From: Archilochus colubris
Taxonomy: Eukaryota; Chordata; Aves; Apodiformes; Trochilidae
DNA length: 64,000 nt
Direction of reading: 5' to 3'
Assembly (NCBI GenBank): GCA_023079485.1
Contig: CM041091.1
Location: 34,037,093 to 34,101,092, forward strand
The notes under the pieces are model-generated. The model saw nothing but the letters and a program-made list of their open reading frames with translations, was not told the origin of the DNA and searched no databases. Numbering within the stretch: the first letter of the stretch is position 1; each line of letters opens with the position of its first letter. Both the position numbers and the translations under genes were made by a program. Positions 12,040 to 21,366 of the stretch are shown here, one piece after another.

Positions 12040-12340
12040 GGCTGGTTTCAAAGGAGCCTTTATGATCTGTCAGGTCAATAATCTGCATTTTTAAAAGTCC
12101 CTGAATACATATTTGCATGATCTGTATTTCAAAAGCTCTAGTAAATATGTATTTGCACACTAGACCATAACAATCTCTTTTAAGCCATCGTGGTCTATAT
12201 ATAGTGTTAATCCTCATATATTCCAAAGGAGTTTGATTTTCCCAAATAGCTTTTATTAATAAGATGTTCAGAGGCTGCGGTGCTGAGGGCAAGAGAAGGA
12301 TGCAATCAAAAGGGATGAGCACGGCTTTCCACACAATTAA
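12040..12340. promoter_or_regulatory. Candidate conserved non-coding block with octamer
   Basis: An AT-rich, repeat-free block with no useful frame. It contains an exact ATTTGCAT octamer at 12111-12118, a second partial one (atttgcac) at 12151, TATATA-like and TTAAT homeodomain-type cores, and a high density of distinct words rather than simple repeats. That texture is typical of vertebrate developmental enhancers, but base composition alone cannot prove conservation. It ends just before the (CATCC)n array. Confidence 0.25.
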
Positions 12341-12400
12341 AAACTGATTTAAAAGTTGGGCCAGCAGTGGGAGCAAGTGCTTGGCTTCACCACTCCCCCC

Positions 12401-12481
12401 CATCCCATCCCATCCCATCCCATCCCATCCCATCCCATCCCATCCCATCCCATCCCATCCCATCCCATCCCATCCCATCCC
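12401..12481. repeat. (CATCC)n pentanucleotide microsatellite
   Basis: Sixteen perfect copies of CATCC plus one base. The minus strand reads GGATG, which generates an artificial Met-Gly-Trp-Asp-Gly repeat frame through it. Its purity over 81 bp suggests a young, probably length-polymorphic locus. Confidence 0.97.
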
Positions 12482-15400
12482 AAGGAGTTTCCCCAGAAAC
12501 CTCTCACTTTGCAAGGCATCTTCTACCTTCTGTGTCCTCCTGAGTCCCTCTCTGGCAGAGGCATTTCCCATGAGAATCTTTCCCATGTCAGAGCAATGGA
12601 ATTATTATGAACCCAAATGTTCTTTCACATGATGAGGGGCCGCTTGGATCAAGGTGGTGTTGGTGTTCCTGTGCTAGCCTGGAGTGGGAGGTTGGACCTG
12701 TCCTTGGGCAGAGGTTTGGGCTCTAGGATGCTCCTGGTCTTTAGGTTGTTCTGCTTCAAGATGCCACCAAATTCTGTGTCCATCAGCCTTCAGCAGCAGC
12801 TCCAGCCATGTTCCCTCATCCCCACCACAGCTGCCTTGCTGCCTTTCCACCATGCCCCATGGCAGAATCTGCTGCAGGTTTTTTCCACTTAATTCTGCCT
12901 GGACATGAAGTGGCAAATTCAGGATTTTTAGTCACGGCTGGAAGTGGAACCAGAGGTGGGGACAGGAGCTGGGGGTTCCTAGGAGAAAACCACACATGTT
13001 AAAGTTAGGGACTCTTCAGTTTAGATTGATGTTTATGAGCCTCTTAAGCATGGAGACTGGTTCTTAAAAATAAAAAAAAAACAAAAACAAAAAACCCCAA
13101 ACCCAAACATTTAGCATTTTTTTAAATTTAGAGGTTTGTCCTGAGTGCTTATATTGACACAGTGCATTTTCTGTCCAGTTTCAGTACACTGTAAGGTAAT
13201 GTGTGTACAGCTGTGTTATCAGAGCTGGAGCAGAGGTGAATGGTGTTTTATCACTGCTAAGAATATTGTGAAATTATCAATATCCTGATTATAACTACCT
13301 GTTTCTTTAAGTATGTGATCCCAAACTTATGCTGCTTCCTGATGTAATTAGAAATGACTTGATAGATGAAATTACAGTGGGTCTGGTGACTTCAGTTGTC
13401 TCTGCTGTGAACAGATATTCCATTTCCCCAGCTGTATTATTTGTGTAGTTCTCTCTTATCTCATCTCTGTGGAACAGCTTCAATCTGGGACCTTCACTCC
13501 CAGCAGCCTTTAGTTTGCTGACCACAACTTTGGGTTTGGGTGTGGGAGGGGAAAAAGAAACCTGATTAAACCTTCTAAAAGCTGATTAAACCCCCTGTCC
13601 CCAGCTCTTGGCCACCCTCAGCTGAGCCCCTGGTGCTGTCAGGAGGTTTCCCTCCTGCTCCTCCTCTCCTCTCTCGGGCATATGGTGCAGGAAAGAGAAG
13701 GAGGCTGCACATCTTGTTTCTGTTTGTGAAGGAAGTGCACCCTGCACTTTCCCCCAGCATAAATCCAGCCCAAGTGGTGTGTCATTAATCAGGTGCAGAG
13801 TCTGGAAAAAGCACAGCCAGACTCTGTGGCTGATATTAAAAGCAGCGACTCAGGGCTGGTTAGTTTGTTTATGGAAAAGATTTTATTAACACCGTGCTGT
13901 ACAGAATGTGAAGAGTAGGGCAAAAGGAGATTATTTCTCCATCCGCTTCCAGCTCAGATTTTCTGCATAAACAGCTTGGATCATGAGCTGTAGCAATACA
14001 CGTGTTGGTGCTGTAGCCTGCGTGGAGGATAAGTCTCTCAGATCGTGGGGACTGGTAAAACACAGAACCAGGTATTTCCAGACTTAGAAGGCTTCCTAGA
14101 ATAAATCTGAGTCAAAGATTGAACTCGAGCATCATAAAGCTCACCTGGCTTTCTCTGCAGAGCTCTGAAACAACACCTTGGCTTCTGCATGTTTGGCTTT
14201 GGATGGGGATGCTTTGTTGTGGAGTTGCAGGAGAACATCTCACCCATCCCAGGGCTTCAGAGCAGAGGCAGCTGGCCCCAAACACCCAGGCACACCAGGG
14301 CCCCCATTTATCCTGCACTGAGGATTGCCTATTAGCATAATGCAAATGGAACCCCTTTTCCTGGCACACAAGGATTTCCTTGCCCCATTAAAAAGACAAT
14401 TTCGTCCATGCAGTAATGGGGAAATGTCAAACTGGGATAGGGAAGTGGGTGCCTCTAAGTATTTCATATTTTACAGGAATGTTTTAAATGAAATACTGCC
14501 TGACAGATAAATTACACTGGCTTTGCCTACATACCCAGCTGATTTAGTGCTACCAGCAGTGCAGATGGTTGGCAACAACTTTGGAGGTGCTTAAACATCC
14601 GAGTACATGAATGCAATTTTTGCTCTAACGCAAAACACTTGTGGAATGACCCCTACTATGTAATGTTTTCCATTGAGAGAGCTGGTTTGGACTTAGAGGG
14701 AGAGAAAAGTAATATACAAATTACTTCAGGTAACCTGCAGCCTTTAAAAAGAAAAGAAATGCAATTATATCTGCTCTCTGCAACCACGGTTTAATGAAAA
14801 CAGAAAACTGAAATGGTCTTTCTAAGTTTCAGAACTTACAGCAGGTCCCTGCTTATTAACAGAGCAGTTGTACCAGCAATTTGTTTTTGTAATTATGTTC
14901 TTTGTGGTCTACACAGTTTTCAAATAGTGATGCAAAAAGGACAGCTGGAAATACTGCTACTTGCTTACCTAATCCCCAGTGAGAATAAAAACAGATAACA
15001 GTAAATGAGACTGTGTGTAGGAAGCTAAATTAACAGTCAAAACTGAGGTTTTTTTCTTTTTTAAAACCACAGCATATACTTCAATGTGTGCCTTAAAAGA
15101 TGGAGATGAAATGTATTAAATATCAGTAGGAATACTCGGCCCTTTGATTACGTGGCTGAGGAGCTTAGAACACCCTGGCCTTGTACCAATCAAATAATGA
15201 GCTGGACCACAAAATGCTGATTTTTTTTTTCCCATGAAAAAGTGAGCACTGGGGCAAAATGGTTGCTTACAGAGTGAGGCTGCTTCTCCTCTCCAGCCTT
15301 AAGTTTATTCTCAGAAGAAACCACAGAGACTGGTGGGAAAACCTGGGAGCTGAGCTCTCCTCCTGGCTTGAGCTGGTGAGGCTGTGTCTCACGGGAGGCC

Positions 15401-17422
15401 TGGAAAGATTCCATTTTGAGGAAACTCAGCCAACTTTATGAACTCTGGAAACACAGAAGCTGCAGCTCTGCAGAGCCACCCCACCACTCCTTGCTCAGAT
15501 CCCCTCCCTTTGGTTTTCTGAGCGTGACTTCCCCCGCTCCGCTTCCATTTGTGAGAGCCGTGTTGGCACCTGCCATCTGTACCTAAATCTCTTCAAAGCT
15601 TTAGCGCTGAAGGACAGAGGCCACCTGTAGCTGCACCTCCTTCCCTCCAGGAGCCAGGGGCTCAGCAAGGCTTTGAAATTTCAAATGCAGGAGGATTTTA
15701 CCTGTGTCTCCTGCAACCGCAGCGCCCGCAGCATCAGTTGGTGTTTCATGGTGCCAGGCTGTGTTAGCTGAGGAGCTGACCTGCTCTGTTCCCTCCTGCA
15801 AAGCAGCATCTCGTGGCTGTCATTTTTCTGAAGCTCTAAAGGTAAATGCAGGATGGAGCCAAGAGCTGACGTTTGCCGGGGGAAGCTGAAGGAAAGCAAA
15901 CCCCAAACTGTGCTCCCCGCCATCCCCGTTCCTCTCTGCACATTCCCCCTGGATCTGGGAGCAAAGAGCTTGGATGGGGAAAATCCAACTGCACACAGCA
16001 GAGCCAAGAGGGAACTCAGGTGTGCACCCAAAGCAAGAGCCAGGGGTGAGGTCAGGGTGCTGCCAGCTCAGGCTGTGGGTACAGAGGAGGTCGTGTGAGG
16101 CAAAGCCAGGGGCAGGCAGTGCCAAGGGCTGTGTGCAAGGTTCTGATCCAGAACAGACTGAGATCAGAGGAAAGGAGAACCTTGGTGTGCAGGGTGGCCC
16201 CCAAACACTGTGTTATTTTTCAGAATGTGCCCAAAGCTCAGTGGGAGCCATCACCCTGGAAGATGATTCCTTGCAGTTCTGCAGTCAGCAGTACCTACAG
16301 GAGTTACCTCCCAGCTCCTGTTTTGCACCCCCAGCTTTCTCCAGCTGAGTGCATCCTTTCCTCTTCATCCTGATAGTTAATGAACAGTTAGTTATAATAA
16401 TGACAATATAATATAATGTGTTATATATAATAATGACAAGTAGTTAATTTTAGCCTGCTATAATAAACAAAGTCCCTCCACTTCCCTAGAGATGGGGATC
16501 AGAGTGCTTGTCCCCAAAGTTTGGCTGTGTGGGCAGAGGGTCTTCTGAGGTTGGTGTTTGGTTTGTTTTTTCCAACACTGAGGGAGCCAATGTGAAGTGC
16601 TCTGTGTTTTCCTGGAGGACTCAGTTTGCTGTATCTAAGGCCAGGTAAGAGAAGAACAAGAGGAAAGAAGCCACTTGATTTTGTGCCTGGAGCAGAGCTA
16701 AGAGGTTCAAGGCCTGAGTAAACATGAAACAAATTAAAATAACAATAATATTTATTTTTTTTTAAAGCCTGAGAGAAGAGAGGTGCTGTGATTTAGCAAA
16801 GAGCAGAGCCAGAGGCTCGCTCCCTCCTCTGCCCCCCCAGGGATGCTTGGGCTGCTGTACCCACGGGCTCTGCCCATCTTCCCAGCTCCAGGCAGAGCTG
16901 CAGCCCCAGCCAAATTTCCCTGTACTGGAGGGCTGCTCCTCACAGGTTGTTTCCAGCTCCCTCCCTCTGCACCACGCTGCTGGTTTCTGGGTGCTTCTGA
17001 TCACCTCCCCAACCCTGGCACCGTTCCACTCTCGGTCTGACTCCAGATGGCAGGATGAGGTTTCTTGGTTTGATCTGTACAACCACAGACTCTTAAACAG
17101 GATTTTTGTTGCCACCATTTCCAGCCCTGAGCTGAGCTTCCCTCTCACAAATATCACTGCTCAGAAAAGAAAACAAACAAACAACCAACCAAACAAAAAA
17201 TTCCAAAACTGTTGAGAATTGAATGTAAATGTCTTGGGGGAGGCTACGCTTGAGGTTTGGTGTTTTGATTCATTGCTGCATATTTTGGAGATAGGTTTGA
17301 TACAGAGAGATCTGAATCAGAGATGCTGATATACTCAGATATACTCTGTATTTGGCATTCTGACCTACTTGGATCTGCTCTGAGCAGGAGGTGGGACTAT
17401 GCAACCTCTGGACATCCCTTCT
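12482..17422. other. Non-coding stretch, no gene recognised
   Basis: It contains an A-rich tract grading into AAAACCCC-type sequence (13065-13108), an octamer ATGCAAAT at 14340-14347, an AT-rich low-repeat block at about 14580-15180 that could be conserved, a short AT-rich patch with a repeated ataataatgacaa word (16394-16440), and a CAG|GTAAGA donor-like site at 16645. A minus-strand frame at 13307-13585 looks somewhat protein-like and is discussed as a finding. No gene structure is supported. Confidence 0.5.
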
Positions 17423-17631
17423 TGTAGTGAAATGAGGCAACCAGGTGCCACTAATTCCCAGGTAGTGGGTGTGAGCTTGTGTCAAGCCCACCTGTGCCTG
17501 ATTAGGGTGGGACCCCACTACGCATGAGCAGGACCAAGGGGCCAATCCCTAATCAGGCACAGATGGGCTTAACACAAGCTCACACCCACTACCTGGCAAT
17601 TAGTGGCACCTGGTTGCCTCATTTCACTACA
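17423..17631. mobile_element. 209-bp foldback (MITE-like) element with 6-bp target duplication
   Basis: Left arm 17424-17507 and right arm 17547-17630 are 84-bp reverse complements with three mismatches. Adding the terminal T (17423) and A (17631) gives 85-bp arms around a 39-base centre (17508-17546). The ends read TGTAGTGAAATGAGG and CCTCATTTCACTACA. Immediately outside, CCTTCT occurs at 17417-17422 and again at 17632-17637, as expected for a target-site duplication. There is no coding capacity, so any mobility would depend on proteins from elsewhere. TIRs covering nearly the whole element resemble foldback/MITE DNA elements. A 6-bp duplication with TG...CA ends is also what some LTR integrases make, so the class is left open. 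I cannot name a family. Confidence 0.75.
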
Positions 17632-18564
17632 CCTTCTGATCAAACCAACAAAACTGAAAAATCCAGAATGGAGTCTTAAAACCTGACAGAGTACAAACTT
17701 CAGTCATCTACCTGGTACCCTGATACCAGCTGGGATATGCAGAGCTGTAGATGATGCATGGAAGTGTGAGGTCCTCCCAAGGCCAGCTTGTTCTGGACAG
17801 CCACACCAGGTGGAACTGTTGAGAGGGCTTTGGGGAAAATAAAGGAAAAGAAAAAGAAACCCACATAATTTTCTTTCTCTCTGGACTAACTTAACCAGAA
17901 CAGAAACAGGCAATAGAGGATGGTAGTTCCAGAAGAGAGACAGCCTGGGTGTTCAAAGCAGAAAGGGTTTTCAGGATTACAGACCTAATTCTTATTTCCT
18001 TCTTGCTTGCTCTTCCCCAGAAAGCTGGTGGGGAGCAAAGGTGGCTTCTCCCTCCTCTGGTGAAGGGACTGGTCAGAGGGCAACACCTGCTGAACCCTGA
18101 GCACACAAATCCTTCAGTGGCTCCAAATTTGGAGGCAGACTGAGACTGTTTAAAGCAATGCTGTGTTAGGTCTGGTAGCTGCACTCTGATGTAAGGAGCC
18201 TTGTGGAAATTTAACAGCACATAACATGTTCTGCTCTCACTGGCAGACACTTGGAGCCATTTCCCTCTGATCTCCTTGGACCTGCTCTTGCTTCCCAATC
18301 CCCCCAGTTCACACCAGCTTGCTCTTTCTCCTGCTCTCTGCCCCACAGCCCTTTGGACCTTTTCTGCCTTTCATCTTTGCACCAGGAGTCCCCAGGGCTG
18401 CAGGACTGATGCAGTAGTCATGGTGTCAGGGATGTGCTCTGTGGACAGCTCTGAGCAGAGCTCAGTTGTCCACCCCTCTGAGACTTCTTTCTCCTGTGCT
18501 TTCCTGCTGTTTTTCCTGGACATCTTCTCAGTGTGCAGGATATCTGTGACCTGGCAATGTGCCC
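17632..18564. other. Non-coding stretch, no gene recognised
   Basis: Mixed-composition DNA between the foldback element and the CR1 relic. Frames are short and overlapping on both strands. I see no repeats beyond a weak A-rich patch near 17835-17870. Confidence 0.5.
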
Positions 18565-18685
18565 CATCCCTGTCAGTGTTCAAGGCCAGGTTGGATGGGG
18601 TTTGGATCAACCTGGTTTAGTGGCAGGAGGGCTGGAGCTGGATGAGCTTTAAGGTCCCTTCCAACCCAAACCAATCTCTGGTTTC
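18565..18685 (+). mobile_element. CR1 LINE, 3'-end fragment
   Basis: The order of words matches the avian CR1 3' untranslated end: a catccctg...gtgttcaaggccagg start, then ttggatgggg, an acctggtttagtgg block, then ggagctggatgagctttaa and ggtcccttccaaccc. About 20 bases usually found between the tagtgg and cagg...gctgga blocks are missing. The terminal octamer repeats are degraded to roughly ccaatctctggtttc. No ORF2 sequence is seen upstream, so this is a strongly 5'-truncated, old copy inserted in plus orientation. CR1 is the main LINE of birds and other sauropsids, which supports the organism call. Confidence 0.85.
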
Positions 18686-19332
18686 GCCCCTCAGCATCAC
18701 TCCACATGTGCAAGGCACAGGCAGGAGAAGTCAGGATGGGCAACACCTTCCTGGATTACTCAGAAAACCCAGGCTGTTCTCTTTGTGAGGAAAGCCAGGC
18801 TCAGATTCAGGTGTGGTCCTCAGCCCTGCAAGCAGAGTCACAGTCATTATAAAAATCTCCTCAGGTCTGTTTCTCAGGAGCATCCTGCATGGCCAACCCA
18901 CAGAGCTCAGCACCCCCCTGGCCCTGTCTTTGAGGTGCTGGGGCCACAGGCCAGGTTCTGGTCAGCATTTCCCACCAGGGATCCCCTCTGTGCTGGCAGG
19001 ACCTGAGCCCTCTCCCTGCAGCCACCCCGACCAAATTAAAAAGCTCAGATTTACAAGGAGGATAAAGCCCCAGCATCCCCCGAGGCAGCAGAGCGCCGGC
19101 TGCCACCTTGGAAAGAGTTTGGAGAGAGGGATGAGCTCTGTGGATGAGGGATGGGGGGGTGCTGGCAGTGCCAGGGGAAGGTCCCCCCCCTGTCCTTGTC
19201 CCTGTCTGGGAGCAGTGTGCCATCTCCCCTGCACACAGCCGGGCTGGCAGGGATGGTGCCAGCATCCCCGTGCCAGCTCTGCAGGGCTGCCCGTGCCACT
19301 TGTCCTCCATCTGCAGGAGGCAGCAGGTGCCA

Positions 19333-19357
19333 GGGGGCAGGGTGGGCTCTGCTGGGG
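19333..19357 (+). other. G-quadruplex motif
   Basis: Four G runs of three or more on the plus strand (starting at 19333, 19340, 19344 and 19354) are separated by loops of 2, 1 and 7 bases. This fits the canonical G3+N1-7 pattern. It lies in the GC-rich part of the window with no promoter nearby, and folding in vivo is unknown. Confidence 0.6.
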
Positions 19358-20848
19358 AGGCCATTGCAGCAAAAAGTCCTCAGCAGAATTCAAAAAAACA
19401 AAGCAAAACACCAAAAGCCCATGGTTTTTTCTTGCTACCCTGATTTTTCTCCCCTCTTAGGCTTAAAATTCCCTCTCGGCTTGATTTTTTCCCCTCTCGG
19501 TTTGATTAAACTGAGGTGAGATTCCTGAGCTTGGTCAATTTAGGGATTTTTATTTTTTTGTGTGGGGGGAAAAACCCTGTCAGGCTGTTTATTTATTTAT
19601 TTTTTTTTTAACCAAATAAAAGGGAAAAAGAAATTTTTTTTTGCCAAGAAGGTTTCCCAAGTTCTCATAGCTCTACATTCTGTGGCTCTGTGTCTGGAGC
19701 AGGCTCCAAGCCTGACTTCCAAACGACCTGGAAGGGATCCTAAACCAATGTGGCTGCAGGCAAGTGGGAGCTCAGCTTGCTGGAGAGCTGCAATGCTGGA
19801 GGAGACAGAGAGGAATCCCAAACTGAGGAACCTGCTTCACCTCCCAAAGGCCTAAAAACTCACAGCCAGGGCTTGTAGTTTTAAATCTTGATGGTGGGGT
19901 TGCTAGAGGTGATGGTGTTTTGCTAAGGGTGTCTAAGTAAGCTTCACCATAAAGCTTCTAATAAAAAAATAGTTAGAAAAATATTTTTAAAAATCAGTTA
20001 TCTTCTTGTTATCTCAGTGGGCAAAAAGGCAGAGTGAAAAATACCCAACAAGAAGACAACAATTGCTTTTTTCCCTTCCCATAGCTCCAAATATTGAATC
20101 TAGCCATGGTTGTGTCCCAGATGGGGGAGCATTTAACTTCATTTTCTGACCTCTTTTGGGGCTCACTTTAATTCATTCAGAGGTTGCTCTCAGGACAGAT
20201 CACACAACGTGTAAGTGCAAATGGCACCAGGAATATCTGTGATTTACTAACTGGGGGGCTTTCAAGCTCAAAAAACAGCAGAAGTCCTGAGTGTCAGAGG
20301 AGAGGGCAGGGATGGGGTCTGGAATCTGAGGTCTTTCCTTGCCTGCAGTGGTAGCACAGCTCTTGCTAGCTCTTGTCTGAGCTGTACAAGCAATGGGCTC
20401 AGGTTTCCTCCCCACTGAAGAGCTGAGCCTTGGCCTGGGAGTGAATTTGTTCAGTGGTCACTGTGAGAAGTGCTGTCAGCTCAATAAGTGATATTTCCAC
20501 TCCTTCCTCTCCTGTTGCTGTAATTATTCTGTGTGCTGCCTGACCTTACTGGTGTCTGATGAGCCTGGGGATCCAGCCTGATTTCCCCACTCTTTCTTTC
20601 CATGCTTCTTTTGGTCCCTTCTCATGTCAGCTTCTTCCCTTGGTCCTGGAATGGGGCATTGCACATCCCCTCCCTGCTGCCCAGCTCAGGGTTCTGATCC
20701 TTAGGGTGGTGATGCCTCCAGCAGCACTTGTGGTTGTCCTGCTCATCCCAAAAACCAGGCATTTTCATGGGGTGGGTCTGATGCACCCCGTTGGGATTGG
20801 TGCCCATCACGAAACAAGAAGCAACCCCAGGGCAGAGAAGGGCACCAT

Positions 20849-20868
20849 CCTTCCTTCCTTCCTTCCTT
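20849..20868. repeat. (CCTT)5 microsatellite
   Basis: Five perfect CCTT tetranucleotide units. It is a simple repeat with no gene context. Confidence 0.9.
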
Positions 20869-21240
20869 GTGCCTACCAGAGCTCTGCAAGAAAACCTTTC
20901 CAGAGGAGATTGGGAATGCCCCAGCTGCTTCCCAGGTGGAGGAAGTGTGGCCAATGACTTCACTGGGAGGGAAAACAGAGGAACATGTGCCAGGGAGAGA
21001 TGGTGGAGGGGACAGAGCTGTTCTCTGCTTGTCCAGTCTGTCACTGTGGCTTTTGGGAGGCACCAGCCCTGTGGTCATTCATTTATTATTATGGGTATTC
21101 AAGCCATTGATCAAGTGCTTTACCCATGAACAGAAAAAAACCCCAGCCACTTGCTGAGGCTGAGAGGCAGAGAATATCAGCCTTCCCTCTAGAAGCCCAG
21201 CTGCCTCAGCTGCCTGGCTGGGGGGGATTTGCAGCCCATA

Positions 21241-21366
21241 GCAGGGTGATGTCCATGGCAGGATGATGTTCATGGTAGGATGATGCCCATGGCATGGTGG
21301 TGCCCATGGCAGGGTGATACCTATGGCAGGATGATGTCCATGGCAGGATGATGCCCATGGTAGGAC
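21241..21366. repeat. 17-bp minisatellite, about 7 copies
   Basis: Units of 17 bp (type gcaggatgatgtccatg) start at 21241, 21258, 21275, 21292, 21309, 21326 and 21343, with a partial eighth at 21360. Copies differ at one to four positions. Because 17 is not a multiple of three, the minus-strand frame over it repeats every 17 codons (Pro-Trp-Ala/Thr-Ser...), which explains that apparent repeat protein. Confidence 0.93.

Larger units (their letters stand above)
18686..21240. other. Non-coding, locally GC-rich stretch
   Basis: The 18.8-19.4 kb part is GC-rich, and long frames are open on both strands together (up to 215 codons on the plus strand). That is typical of stop-poor GC-rich non-coding DNA rather than a gene, and no domain is recognisable. 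It contains a G-quadruplex motif at 19333-19357, T/A-rich tracts at 19545-19640, and five CCTT units at 20849-20868. Confidence 0.5.

Noticed and set aside
12020..12586. 188-codon minus-strand frame with a Gly-Met-Gly-Trp-Asp repeat
   Set aside because: The repeat is the translation of the (CATCC)n microsatellite, and the flanking residues show no domain.
18813..19460. 215-codon plus-strand frame
   Set aside because: It lies in GC-rich, stop-poor DNA where several frames on both strands are open at once. No domain is seen.
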